In this document: positions 1 through 7,687 of the stretch, one piece after another | How positions within the stretch are numbered: the stretch's first letter is position 1 | Layout: every line of letters starts with the position of its first letter | Assembly (NCBI GenBank): GCA_049644325.1 | Contig: JBARRR010000104.1 | Location: 1-18,983 of the forward strand | Direction: 5' to 3' | DNA: 18,983 nt | Source: DASZHA01 sp049644325 | GTDB lineage: Bacteria > Chloroflexota > Dormibacteria > DASZGP01 | The notes under the pieces: generated by a model | What the model was told of the DNA's origin: nothing | Databases searched by the model: none | The model's input: the letters and a program-made list of their open reading frames with translations, nothing else | Position numbers and translations under genes: made by a program

Positions 1-84
1 GCCGCGCGCAAGACCGCGGCGGCCGGTGCCGCGCGGCGGTCGACGGCCCGGCGCTCCAACAGCACCAGGCGCCGGGCGGGCTAG
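1..84 (+). CDS. C-terminal tail of a basic Ala/Arg/Lys-rich protein (partial)
   Basis: The first 27 codons of the window read as an open frame ending in TAG at 82-84. The translated tail is almost only Ala, Arg, Lys, Ser, Thr and Gly (AARKTAAAGA, then RRSTARRSNSTRRRAG). Such tails are known from histone H1-like or HU-type DNA-binding proteins and from the ends of some nucleic-acid-binding enzymes. Only the tail is visible, so the family cannot be named. It converges on the aminotransferase that ends at 113. A chance open frame in GC-rich DNA is possible, but the strong compositional bias favours a real basic tail. Confidence 0.4.
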   Translation, partial: AARKTAAAGAARRSTARRSNSTRRRAG

Positions 85-94
85 GCCTGGGTCC

Positions 95-114
95 GAGCCC
101 TGGCGGCGGGGCTC
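95..114. terminator. Hairpin between convergent genes
   Basis: GAGCCC (95-100) pairs with GGGCTC (109-114) across an 8-base loop, between the convergent stop codons at 82-84 and 113-115. There is no T-run on either side. It could act as a weak bidirectional terminator, which is an inference from its position. Confidence 0.3.
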
Positions 115-1375
115 AGCCCTTCTCCTCGAGGATCGCGGCCAACGAGTCCTCGAACGCGCCCAGGACCGTGTCGACCTGCTCCTGGCTGATGCCCAGCACC
201 GGCATGACACGCTGGATCGCCGGGTCGTTGCCGCTCATCAGCACCAGCACCCCGCGAGACGCCAGCTGCCTGGACATCTGCGGACCGATCGGCTCGTGGT
301 ACTCCACGCCGCGCATCAGGCCCTTGCCCCGGGTCTCCTTCAACAGCTGGGGGTAGATCCCGGCCAGCCGCTCGAAGCCCGCTGCCATCTGTTCGCCGCG
401 GGTGGTGGCGTTCTCCAGCAGGCCCTCGTCCTCGAGGATGGCAAAGACCTCCAGCGCCACCACGCAGCCGACATCGGCGCCGCCGAATGTCGAGAGGTGG
501 ACAAACGGTCGTTTGTCGAGCAGTGCCAGGTAGTCGCTGCGATAAACGGTCGCGGTGATCGGATAGACGCCACCGGAGAGCGATTTGCCGACGGTCATGA
601 TGTCGGGCTCCACCCGCCAGTGCTCCGAGGCCCACAGCTTGCCGGTGCGGCCCATGCCGCTCTGGATCTCGTCGAAGATCAGCAGCAGGTTCTCGCCATC
701 GCAGAGCGCCCGCAGCCCGGCGAGGTAGTCGTCGGGGGCGACGTTGATGCCGCCCTCGCCCTGGATGGGCTCGACGATGATGGCGCCGATGGTCTCGTCG
801 ACGGCGTCGGCCATGGCATCGATATCGCCAAACGGCACCTGGGTGAAGTCCGCCAACAGCGGCTCGAAGGGAGCGCGAAAGGCCAGCCGCCCGGCGGCGC
901 TGAGGGCGAAGCCGCTGTGGCCGTGGTAGCCCTTGTCCGTGGAGAGCACGCCGGGGCGCCCGGTGGTGGCGCGGGCCAGCTTGAGGGCGAAGTCCACCGC
1001 CTCACCACCGCCGGTCGAAAGCATCGAGGCGCTCAGCCCTGGGGGCGAGACCTGCGCCAGCTTGGCGCCGAGGTCGGCCTTGGGCTTTGACATCAGCATG
1101 AAGTCGCCGATATCGACGCCGTCGTCGAGCGCGCCCTTCAGCGCCGCTATCGCCCGGGGGTGGCGGCGACCGACGTTGAAGACGCCAAAGCCGGTGATGC
1201 AGTCGATGTAGGCACGGCCGTCGGCGTCCTCGACCACTGCCCCCTCTCGGTGCCACTCGAGGACGTCGAGCCCGTTGGCCGCCAGTGCGCGGGCCTTGCC
1301 GGGGTTGAGGTGCCGGCCGAACCGCTCGATCGCCTGCCGCTTGGCGGCGACCGGGTCCACGGCCTCGCCCCCCAC
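113..1375 (-). CDS. Class III PLP-dependent aminotransferase
   Basis: This 420-residue protein is a fold-type I, class III aminotransferase (acetylornithine/4-aminobutyrate/putrescine aminotransferase superfamily). It would transfer an amino group from an omega-amino or related substrate to a keto acid, in the cytoplasm. Visible landmarks are STGGGEAVDFALK (about 120-132, PLP phosphate region), GYHGHS (149-154), VEPIQGEGG (201-209), FDEIQSGMGRTG (234-245, with the PLP-pyridine Asp235) and the Schiff-base lysine K264 in VGKSLSGG. Length is normal for the family. The start is GTG at 1373-1375, four bases after the TAG of the M28-like gene, so the two genes are probably co-transcribed. The exact substrate cannot be read from the sequence. 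The SLSGGVYP stretch is common among putrescine/GABA-type members, but that is only suggestive. Confidence 0.92.
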   Translation of the reverse strand: MGGEAVDPVAAKRQAIERFGRHLNPGKARALAANGLDVLEWHREGAVVEDADGRAYIDCITGFGVFNVGRRHPRAIAALKGALDDGVDIGDFMLMSKPKADLGAKLAQVSPPGLSASMLSTGGGEAVDFALKLARATTGRPGVLSTDKGYHGHSGFALSAAGRLAFRAPFEPLLADFTQVPFGDIDAMADAVDETIGAIIVEPIQGEGGINVAPDDYLAGLRALCDGENLLLIFDEIQSGMGRTGKLWASEHWRVEPDIMTVGKSLSGGVYPITATVYRSDYLALLDKRPFVHLSTFGGADVGCVVALEVFAILEDEGLLENATTRGEQMAAGFERLAGIYPQLLKETRGKGLMRGVEYHEPIGPQMSRQLASRGVLVLMSGNDPAIQRVMPVLGISQEQVDTVLGAFEDSLAAILEEKG

Positions 1376-1379
1376 GCGG

Positions 1380-2525
1380 CTAGGCGATCAGGCGCCGCAC
1401 CATCGCCTCGGTGAAGCGATAGGCGGTGTCGACGGTGTCGGGGTCGATGTTGGCAACGGTGTCGGTTCGCCAGTGGGCGTTGACCGGGAGCCCGTTGTTG
1501 TCGGCCATGACGCTGATGGCGTCCATGCGGCGCAAGAGGACGGGCTCGGCGTCGGTCACCGAGAGACGATAGGGCCGGCCTGAAACATCCATCCCGGGCA
1601 GCATCGCCACCTTCTCGGCTACCTCGCGCAGCTCTTCGCTGGTGCGGTGCTTGAGCAGCATCCCTTCGGACGTAGTGTAGAAGACGTCCCCGCCACCGAT
1701 GCTGTCGATGTTGACGACCCAGGCGCGCTCCAGCTCGTCGCCATGGTTCTTGATGAACGCTTGCATGCCGACCGCGCCCACGTCCTGGCAGCCGGTGGCC
1801 AGCGCCAGCACCTCGGTATCGGCCGGCTGGTCCACGGCCAGCGCCTGGCAAAGGGTGAGCATCACCGCCACCCCGCTGGCGTTGGCGTTGGCGCCGTGGA
1901 CGGGCTTGTAACGGATCGCCCGGTGGACCAGCAGGGCCAGGGCGACGAGGATCACAAGGGCGAAGGGCACCGCCGCGTAGGCGAGCTGTGGGACCGCGGT
2001 CGCGGCCGAGACCGCGATCGCGACCGGCAGCAGGATCATGCTCAGCCAGAGCAGCCTGAAGGCCGCCCGGCGGAAGCGGACCAGGCGCGGCGACCAGCCC
2101 AGGTCGGGCTTGGGGCTGTCGTAATGGGCCACCAGGATCAGCCGCCGCCGCGGGAGCTCCTTGGGCGCCAGCCGCGCGATCACGTTCTGGCTCTTGCCAC
2201 GAGGCACGAATGGGGTGACCAGCTTGAGGGCAGCCGTGATCTCGCCAAGAAAGGCGACCAGGGCGATGCCGGCAAGCAGCAGCCCGAGTGCGTCGCGGTC
2301 AAAGACCACCGCCACCACCGCCCCCACCAGGGCCAGCACGAACACCGGGGCGAGGAACAGGCTCGCCGACCGTAGCGAGCGGAACTCCTCGACCTTGACA
2401 TTGAACCCGAACCCCTCGAGCTTCTCCCTGATGTACTCGGCGGCCTTGCGCTCGCCCTCCCCCGCCGCCGGTCGAGGCCCAATCTCGAAGGCCAGGCGGA
2501 GGATGTGCTCTAAGGGGTCAGTCAT
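1380..2525 (-). CDS. Membrane M28-family peptidase homologue with altered metal site
   Basis: About 381 residues. The fold is that of an M28 (aminopeptidase Y/S-like) zinc peptidase split by membrane helices. Likely transmembrane segments lie near residues 56-76, 79-102, 159-180 and 182-203. M28 motifs remain recognisable: AHYDS (His134), GANANASG (212-219), TGCQDVG (245-251), VNIDSIGG (272-279) and AHWRTDT (His351). In active M28 enzymes the second motif is GANDNASG with a bridging Asp, and the third has a Glu-Glu pair. Here the Asp is Ala214 and the Glu pair is Gln247-Asp248. I infer weak, altered or no peptidase activity. The start was taken at ATG 2523-2525; an in-frame GTG two codons upstream (2529-2531) is the alternative, and neither has a clear ribosome site. 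The aminotransferase follows after four bases. Confidence 0.82.
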   Translation of the reverse strand: MTDPLEHILRLAFEIGPRPAAGEGERKAAEYIREKLEGFGFNVKVEEFRSLRSASLFLAPVFVLALVGAVVAVVFDRDALGLLLAGIALVAFLGEITAALKLVTPFVPRGKSQNVIARLAPKELPRRRLILVAHYDSPKPDLGWSPRLVRFRRAAFRLLWLSMILLPVAIAVSAATAVPQLAYAAVPFALVILVALALLVHRAIRYKPVHGANANASGVAVMLTLCQALAVDQPADTEVLALATGCQDVGAVGMQAFIKNHGDELERAWVVNIDSIGGGDVFYTTSEGMLLKHRTSEELREVAEKVAMLPGMDVSGRPYRLSVTDAEPVLLRRMDAISVMADNNGLPVNAHWRTDTVANIDPDTVDTAYRFTEAMVRRLIA

Positions 2526-2572
2526 CGCCACAGATTGTCACCGATCGCACGCGAGGGGAACAAAGACGCGAC

Positions 2573-2600
2573 GGGGCGCCCGGCTTTGACCAGGCGCCCC
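2573..2600 (-). terminator. Strong hairpin after the pseudopilin operon
   Basis: GGGGCGCC and GGCGCCCC pair perfectly, extended inward to an 11-bp stem (one G-T wobble on the minus strand) with a 6-base loop. It lies 13 bases beyond the stop of the last pseudopilin gene. On the minus strand only a short, interrupted T-rich stretch (TCTTTGTT) follows a few bases later. It probably ends the pilus transcript before the M28-like gene. Confidence 0.6.
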
Positions 2601-2613
2601 AATGATGGCTGGG

Positions 2614-4677
2614 TTAGCTCGAGATCAGGTGAACCGGGCCGCCCTTGGCCGACACCGCGAAGGTGAACGTGTCGGTCGCGCCGCCAGTGTTCTGGTACTG
2701 GAGCTTCCAGTAGTCGTTGGGCGAGGCGGGCGGCTTGTAGCACGCCGGGGGCGTGGCGGCGCCGGCGCATTCCACCGGGATATCGATCTCGATTCGGATC
2801 CAGCTGCCCTGGTACTCCGGTCCGCAGCCGTTGTTGCAGTAGCCGGGATTGTTGGCGGCCTCGTACGTGGCCTGGTAGGGCTGCGTATGGGCGATCGGCC
2901 CCAATGCCTTGGGGACGGGGAGCTGGTTTCCGCTGTGGGAGACGCACCCGCTGGCACACGTCGGGTCGGCGTTGAAGCGGTTGATCCCCTCGTTCCAGAT
3001 CGGCAGGTTGGCGTTGCCCGGGTTCACTGCGATGGCCAGCGAGTTGTTGGGGTCGAGGATCGAGAGGTTCACGACTCCAGCCGAGTCACCGACGTCGAAC
3101 ACGTCGATGTCGATGGTCGAGCCGGCGTACTCCTTGGGCAGCTGGAACAGGGGAACGGTACCCGTGCCGCTGGCGATCGGGGTGTAGACGGTGAGATCGT
3201 TCCAGGCCGCGACCTGGCAGTTGGCGCACTGGTTGTTGGTCCCGGGATCAACGGCCCTGACCGCCCAGCCGTGGCTCGACTGGCCGGTGCCCGGGTTCAT
3301 GCCGCCGGGGTTGGTCCCGTCGTACTTGAGGGCGTCGATCCGCAGGCGGTAGGTGGCGCCGTTGGGTCCGCCATCGAGGGTGGTTCCGGCCCAGCCGGGA
3401 GCCTTCCGGAGCTGGATCAGCTCCTTGTCGCTGGGGCTGTTCCCGACACCCGCGTAATTCATGATGTCCGCCCACGTGTGGTAGATCTTCATGTTCGACG
3501 GGTTGTTGCCCGCGTACTGCTGGGTGATCACGTTGTCGGTGTTGACGCTCTGATAGGTCGGGGTGTTGGTGGAACCCGGGCCCTTGGCGCCGCCCTGACC
3601 GTCGTAGTTGGTGGCGTCGATGGGAAGGACGCGGCTCTGCGTCAGGATCTGGTCGTTCTGCCGCAGGAACAGGTCGGGGACCTTGAACACGCTGTAGCCG
3701 GCGGCGTTGAACGTGTCTACATTGCCGGTGCCCTTGCACGGACACTGCGAGCCGTTGTCGTCCTCGTGGTAGTTGTAACCGGAGGGATTGCAGTTGGCCA
3801 GGTTCTTGGTGTTATCGCAGCTGTTATGAACCGCTCCCTTGTCGGGTCCGTTGACGGCGTTGTAGATGTCGAGCTCGGCGCTGGTGTTGGCCGGCACGGT
3901 GATCCGGTAGTTGAAGCCACCACGACAGGGCAGCGACCAGCTGGCGCTGCTGGTGCCGTCGGCCTTGAAGGTGCCGCTGCCATCGCACGCAACCTCGGGG
4001 TCCTCGGTGCCCTTGATGTCGCTGTACTGGTGAACATCGGTTGACGTGTTGCCGTTGTTGTCCAGCGGGTTGGGGGTAAAGGCGTCACCCTCGGAGCGAT
4101 GGTTGTTCCATCCCTTGAAACGTGGGAAGTAGAAGCTGTTGCCGCTGCCGAGGCTGGCCACCGTGGCTCCCAGTTGGGCCCCTGGTTGGCCGAGGGCGAT
4201 TGGCGGCCGGTAGCCGGCGACGGCCGTGCGGCTGACGGTGATCGACGGGAAACCCAGGGCATGCATGAAGAAGGTGGGCACCTGCTGGGTGATGGTCACA
4301 GACAGCTGCGGCGAGCCGGCCTGGTTGGGGATGGTCACCGCCGCTCCGTTCTGGCCATCGACGTAGCCATTGCGCGCAGCCTCTGTGGTCGCCCGCTCTT
4401 TGGCGTTGTTGACCGCCGGCGCGTTGAACTGGTTGGGCATGAACGGCGCACCCGCGAGCGCCGCCGCAGCCGCGCCGCGCTCGACCGCAACACTGTACGC
4501 GTATGCGACGGCACCGTCGACGGCCAGGCCGACCACACCGATGAGCACCACGAACATCAGGGCAACGAAGAGCAGGCTCTGACCCAGCTGGCGACGTCCA
4601 GCGCGGACTTGGTGCATCCGCATCGGGCTGGCCCAGGCAAACAGGTTTCTGATCACGGCAAGCAGTTGGTGTCGCAT
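2614..4677 (-). CDS. TadG-like pseudopilin with large Cys-rich extracellular region
   Basis: A 687-residue protein with a TadE/TadG-like N-terminus: a basic start, then GQSLLFVAL and a single hydrophobic helix (about 33-53) ending in LAVDGAVAYA. This is the typical signature of Tad (Flp) pilus-assembly pseudopilins inserted in the inner membrane with the bulk outside. The long remainder is rich in Asn, Gly, Pro and Thr. It holds about 14 cysteines, many in close pairs (QCPC, QCANC, TCASGC, YCNNGC), which suggests disulfide-stabilised exported domains. Typical TadG proteins are shorter, and I recognise no named domain in the C-terminal part. The gene is third in an operon; its ATG (4675-4677) lies 25 bases inside the end of the preceding TadE gene. 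The conserved TadE-type Glu after GQ is missing. Function as a minor pilin or surface adhesin is inferred. Confidence 0.75.
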   Translation of the reverse strand: MRHQLLAVIRNLFAWASPMRMHQVRAGRRQLGQSLLFVALMFVVLIGVVGLAVDGAVAYAYSVAVERGAAAAALAGAPFMPNQFNAPAVNNAKERATTEAARNGYVDGQNGAAVTIPNQAGSPQLSVTITQQVPTFFMHALGFPSITVSRTAVAGYRPPIALGQPGAQLGATVASLGSGNSFYFPRFKGWNNHRSEGDAFTPNPLDNNGNTSTDVHQYSDIKGTEDPEVACDGSGTFKADGTSSASWSLPCRGGFNYRITVPANTSAELDIYNAVNGPDKGAVHNSCDNTKNLANCNPSGYNYHEDDNGSQCPCKGTGNVDTFNAAGYSVFKVPDLFLRQNDQILTQSRVLPIDATNYDGQGGAKGPGSTNTPTYQSVNTDNVITQQYAGNNPSNMKIYHTWADIMNYAGVGNSPSDKELIQLRKAPGWAGTTLDGGPNGATYRLRIDALKYDGTNPGGMNPGTGQSSHGWAVRAVDPGTNNQCANCQVAAWNDLTVYTPIASGTGTVPLFQLPKEYAGSTIDIDVFDVGDSAGVVNLSILDPNNSLAIAVNPGNANLPIWNEGINRFNADPTCASGCVSHSGNQLPVPKALGPIAHTQPYQATYEAANNPGYCNNGCGPEYQGSWIRIEIDIPVECAGAATPPACYKPPASPNDYWKLQYQNTGGATDTFTFAVSAKGGPVHLISS

Positions 4678-5393
4678 AGGGCCAATCTCTCCACGGCGTA
4701 GTCGGTGAACGTGATGTTCGGCGCCAGCCGGTCGGTGACGTGGTTCTGCGGGTGGTACGTGTAGGTCATCTGGACGCCGATGTCGACTTCCTTGCCCAGC
4801 GGTCCCTGACAGCGCTCGCTGAGCGGGTAGGGCTTGTTGTAGTTGGCGTTGGTCACCACCGGCTGGGTGATCCCGCCGTTGATTCCGCTGGTGATGTTGT
4901 AGATGTTGGCGTGGTCAGTCCCGTTGACGAAGACGCCATCGGTGTTGGTGGGCGCAGGCACGGGCGAGGGCCCGCCAGTGCTTCCCGGTGGCAGCCGGCG
5001 ATAGATGACGACCTGGGTCACATCGGAGTAGTTCAGCCCGGTGAGGTGCTTGTTGCCGGCCGTATTGATCCGCTCGAAGGCGACGCTGAGGACGTCCTGG
5101 ATGACCTGGTTGTCGACGGTCGAGTCCGCCGGCGCGACCGCCGGTGGCCCACCAACGCCGGCGATGGTGCCGTAGCACTTCGGGTTGAGCACGCCAGGCG
5201 TCCCGTAACCGCCCAGTTGAGCCGCAAGTCGCGCACCGTGGCGGACGGCGCCGTAGGCCTGCAGCTGGTTGGTCCCCATGATCGAGCCGTCGAAGGTGCC
5301 CAGGAGCAGCAGGATGAGGACCGGGATGAGCATGGCGAATTCGACAATGGCCTGGCCACGCTGGTTGCGTCGACGGAGGAGTCGCACCAGCAC
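4653..5393 (-). CDS. TadE-family pseudopilin
   Basis: A 246-residue protein with a classic TadE N-terminus: Arg-rich residues 4-12, then GQAIVEFAMLIP (13-24) and a hydrophobic helix to about residue 32. TadE proteins are pseudopilins processed by the prepilin peptidase of the Tad system and needed for Flp-pilus assembly. The Glu of VEFA, conserved in type IV pilin-like proteins, is present. The rest is an exported domain with four cysteines, two of them at the extreme C-terminus (CDTNCLP). The start is GTG at 5391-5393, one base after the upstream TAG, and the end overlaps the next gene by 25 bases, so translation is probably coupled. It is longer than many TadE proteins because of the C-terminal domain. 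Confidence 0.82.
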   Translation of the reverse strand: MLVRLLRRRNQRGQAIVEFAMLIPVLILLLLGTFDGSIMGTNQLQAYGAVRHGARLAAQLGGYGTPGVLNPKCYGTIAGVGGPPAVAPADSTVDNQVIQDVLSVAFERINTAGNKHLTGLNYSDVTQVVIYRRLPPGSTGGPSPVPAPTNTDGVFVNGTDHANIYNITSGINGGITQPVVTNANYNKPYPLSERCQGPLGKEVDIGVQMTYTYHPQNHVTDRLAPNITFTDYAVERLALCDTNCLP

Positions 5394-5394
5394 C

Positions 5395-6060
5395 CTAGTA
5401 CCTCTGCGGCTCCAGCCGGACGATGTACGAGGTGGTCAGCTGGGGCGCGCCGACGATGTTCTTGAAGAGGCCCGTCAGGGGGTTGTAGGTCCACACGATG
5501 TCGACCTGGACGAAGTCGGCAGTGCCCAGCTGGGTGTTGCGCCCAGACGCCGGGTAGTTGCTCCCGCCCAGGGGGGTGAGGCTGTTCATCTTGTATTTCT
5601 GAACCACCGCGGGGCTGAGCTTGGCAAAGGTCCCGTCACTCTTCAGCTTCCAGAGGTCGATCTCGTCGACCTGCTCCAGAGAGGTCGAGCCAAGGGCGGT
5701 GTTGTTGACCGCGATCAACATCTGACAGTCGGCGTCGCACCCGTCGTTGGGTGGGAGAAGCGCCGCACCGAACCGCGCCGGGCAGCCCTTGACGATGCTG
5801 CATGATGGGCTCAGGCTGCCGACCTGGGCGACCACCTTGGCCGCCTCCGAGGTGGCGAAGCGGCTGCTGGCCAGGTCAAATGTGAGCATCCCGAATTCGA
5901 AGATGCCGAAGACCACGAAAAAGATGACAGGGGTGATCAGCGAGAACTCCACCATAGCCTGGCCACGGCGGCCGTCGCGCGGCAACCGGCGAGTGGGCAA
6001 CCGGAAAAAATTTCTGATCAGATAGTCCCTGAAGGTCCGGACCTGGGCGTCCGGAGCCAT
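5395..6060 (-). CDS. TadE-family pseudopilin, first gene of the pilus operon
   Basis: About 221 residues if started at ATG 6058-6060. After a basic cytoplasmic stretch it has GQAMVEFSLITP followed by a hydrophobic helix (VIFFVVFGIFEFG), the TadE pseudopilin signature with the conserved Glu. Four cysteines (SCSIVKGC, CDADC) lie in the exported part, again an even number. An upstream GTG (6136-6138) would add 26 residues, but that segment has low coding character, carries a direct repeat, and its start would sit inside a 17-bp palindrome, so the shorter form is preferred. There is no convincing ribosome site for either start. It heads three same-strand TadE/TadG genes with gaps of 1 base or overlaps. 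The pilus ATPase and platform genes are not in this window. Confidence 0.8.
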   Translation of the reverse strand: MAPDAQVRTFRDYLIRNFFRLPTRRLPRDGRRGQAMVEFSLITPVIFFVVFGIFEFGMLTFDLASSRFATSEAAKVVAQVGSLSPSCSIVKGCPARFGAALLPPNDGCDADCQMLIAVNNTALGSTSLEQVDEIDLWKLKSDGTFAKLSPAVVQKYKMNSLTPLGGSNYPASGRNTQLGTADFVQVDIVWTYNPLTGLFKNIVGAPQLTTSYIVRLEPQRY

Positions 6061-6088
6061 CAATGTAACGTGGCCCTCTGGCCCCACC

Positions 6089-6109
6089 TGCCAAGGCGGT
6101 GTGCCAAGG
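6089..6109. repeat. Direct repeat TGCCAAGG, 13-bp period
   Basis: TGCCAAGG occurs at 6089-6096 and again at 6102-6109, in the leader of the pilus operon between the palindrome and the preferred start. A 13-bp period is a little over one helical turn, so a regulator could bind both copies on one face. No known regulator is assigned. Confidence 0.35.
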
Positions 6110-6135
6110 GTGTAAAAGGAACGGGCCGAGTGCGT

Positions 6136-6152
6136 CACGTTCGGCGAACGTG
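6136..6152. promoter_or_regulatory. Perfect 17-bp palindrome in divergent control region
   Basis: CACGTTCG-G-CGAACGTG is a perfect 8-bp inverted repeat around one central base. It lies between the divergent pilus operon (-) and the operon starting at 6207 (+). Position and symmetry suggest a dimeric repressor or activator site. A GATAAT at 6175-6180, 27 bases upstream of the + start, is a possible -10 box, without a clear -35. Control of either operon is inference. Confidence 0.5.
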
Positions 6153-6206
6153 TGGGAAGCGGTCGCCGGCCATGGATAATCCACTTGCTTATGCGGAACC
6201 GACAGC

Positions 6207-6725
6207 GTGCCTGAGATCATCCTCACCTTCCTGGATGGGGAGGTCCTCACCGCCAACGCCCCCCTGATCGACTTCCACAGCCCCATCCTTCGCCTCACCG
6301 CGGTGGAGCCCGGCGACAACAACCGCGACTTCATCGCCCCGCTCTCCAGCGTCAAGTACCTGATCTTTGGCGGCGAGGAGGAGGAGCCGGAGCCGCCCGA
6401 CGAACCGCTGGGAAAGGTGGTCATCCACTTCGTCGACCACGAGGTCATCCGCGCCTACGCCGGCCGCGACACCCTGGGCGGGCACTACGGCATCATCTAC
6501 AGCCTGGTCGACCAGGAGCGGCGGGTGCGCCGGCGCATCGGCGTACCCTACACCTCCGTAAAAGCGATCTTCCGCGTCAAGCGCTGGGACAGCCGCGGCA
6601 AGAAGCCGGGCAAGACCTTCTCGCGGGTGGCCAAGATCCTGGCCGAGCGCGAGCGGGGCGACGTGGCGGTGGCGCAGCCGCGAAGGACCCCGATCCTGGA
6701 TCGGGCGGCGAGGAAGCGACCGTGA
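6207..6725 (+). CDS. Uncharacterised protein with two similar halves (DUF6982-like)
   Basis: A 172-residue soluble protein with no signal or membrane helix. It looks like two copies of one small beta-rich unit: IILTFLDGEVLTA (4-16) ending in LSSVKYLIF (46-54), and VVIHFVDHEVIRA (71-83) ending in YTSVKAIFRV (115-124), separated by an acidic linker EEEEPEPP (57-64). This pattern (K-V-x-x-x-F-x-D-G-E-V ... SVKAIF) reminds me of the DUF6982-type domain seen near pilus genes in high-GC bacteria. I cannot verify that here. The C-terminus is basic. The start is GTG 6207; the upstream ribosome site is weak. Its TGA overlaps the GTG of the epimerase gene by four bases, which means coupled translation. 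It is divergent from the pseudopilin operon. Confidence 0.75.
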   Translation: MPEIILTFLDGEVLTANAPLIDFHSPILRLTAVEPGDNNRDFIAPLSSVKYLIFGGEEEEPEPPDEPLGKVVIHFVDHEVIRAYAGRDTLGGHYGIIYSLVDQERRVRRRIGVPYTSVKAIFRVKRWDSRGKKPGKTFSRVAKILAERERGDVAVAQPRRTPILDRAARKRP

Positions 6726-7663
6726 AGGTCATGATCACCGGCGGCGCGGGCTTCATCGGGTCCAACATCGCCGACCGCCTGGCCCAAGAGGGCCACGAGC
6801 TCATCGTCCTGGACGACCTCTCCAGCGGCGCGCGGGAGCAGGTGCCGGGCGGCGCCAACTTCTATCAAATGGAGCTCGACAGTCGCTGGATCGGCCGCGT
6901 CGTCGGGCGCGAGAAGCCGGACGCGATCTGCCACCTCGGCGCCCAGATCAGCGTCCGTCGATCAGTCGAGGACCCCTACTTCGACGCCCACGTCAACATC
7001 ATGGGCAGCCTCCAGTTGATCGAGGCGGCCCGCCGGCAGAAGGTCAAGCGCTTCCTCTTCGCCTCGACCGGCGGCGCCATCTACGGCGACACCGACGTCA
7101 TGCCAACGCCGGAGAGCCACCTCGCAATGCCGGTCTCGCCGTACGGAACCTCCAAGCTGTCGGTCGAGCACTACCTGCATTGCTTCCACTCCATGTATGG
7201 CCTCAGCTACGCCGCCCTGCGCCTGGCCAATGTCTACGGGCCGCGGCAGGACCCGCACGGCGAAGCCGGCGTGGTGGCCATCTTCTCCAGGGCGCTGCTG
7301 TCGGGGAAGACCCCGACGATCAACGGTGACGGCACCCAGACCAGGGACTACGTTTACGTCGGCGACGTGGTCGACGCCTTCGTCGCAGCGCTGGGCAACG
7401 ATGCCTCGGGCAGCTTCAACGTCGGCACCGGGGTCGAGACCGATGTCAACGCCCTCTACGACCTGATCGCCGCGGCCGCGGGGTCGAGTGGGCCGGCCGC
7501 GCACGGGCCGGCCAAGCCCGGGGAGCAGCGACGCAGCGCCCTCGACACGACCCTGATCAAGGAGACGATCGGCTGGACCCCGACAACGACCCTGGCCGAG
7601 GGCATCCCCCAGACGGTCGAGTTCTTCCGCGACAAGGTCACCAGGGAGGCTGCCGCGAGCTGA
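6722..7663 (+). CDS. NAD-dependent epimerase/dehydratase, GalE-like
   Basis: A 313-residue extended short-chain dehydrogenase/reductase. The N-terminal Rossmann motif is TGGAGFIG (6-13) and Asp31-Asp32 would bind the NAD ribose. The catalytic set is Ser/Thr in ASTGGAIYG (114-122) with Tyr141 and Lys145 in YGTSK. RDYVYVGDVVDAF and the closing region are typical of UDP-glucose 4-epimerase and related nucleotide-sugar enzymes. It would interconvert or modify UDP-sugars in the cytoplasm for glycans or glycosylation. The start is GTG 6722-6724, overlapping the TGA of the preceding gene. The substrate is not determined: UDP-glucose 4-epimerase is most likely, UDP-glucuronate epimerase or dTDP-sugar enzymes are possible. 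Proximity to pilus genes could mean pilin or surface glycosylation, as an inference. Confidence 0.88.
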   Translation: MKVMITGGAGFIGSNIADRLAQEGHELIVLDDLSSGAREQVPGGANFYQMELDSRWIGRVVGREKPDAICHLGAQISVRRSVEDPYFDAHVNIMGSLQLIEAARRQKVKRFLFASTGGAIYGDTDVMPTPESHLAMPVSPYGTSKLSVEHYLHCFHSMYGLSYAALRLANVYGPRQDPHGEAGVVAIFSRALLSGKTPTINGDGTQTRDYVYVGDVVDAFVAALGNDASGSFNVGTGVETDVNALYDLIAAAAGSSGPAAHGPAKPGEQRRSALDTTLIKETIGWTPTTTLAEGIPQTVEFFRDKVTREAAAS

Positions 7664-7664
7664 C

Positions 7665-7681
7665 CCCCGCGGCCGCCGGGG
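7665..7681. terminator. GC-rich hairpin between convergent genes
   Basis: CCCCG and CGGGG pair across a 7-base loop just after the epimerase stop and before the convergent stop at 7688. No T-run is present. It is a weak bidirectional terminator candidate. Confidence 0.3.
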
Positions 7682-7687
7682 CGGAGG

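Noticed and set aside
26..1090. Long + strand open frame opposite the aminotransferase
   Set aside because: The minus-strand frame has clear class III aminotransferase motifs; the + product has low-complexity, His/Gln/Arg-rich antisense character.
2602..4044. 480-codon + strand open frame
   Set aside because: Antisense to the TadG-like gene; Val/Gly/Asp-rich, no motifs.
6136..6152. LexA (SOS) box
   Set aside because: The Gram-positive LexA site is GAAC-N4-GTTC; this palindrome has GTTC then GAAC with a different spacing.
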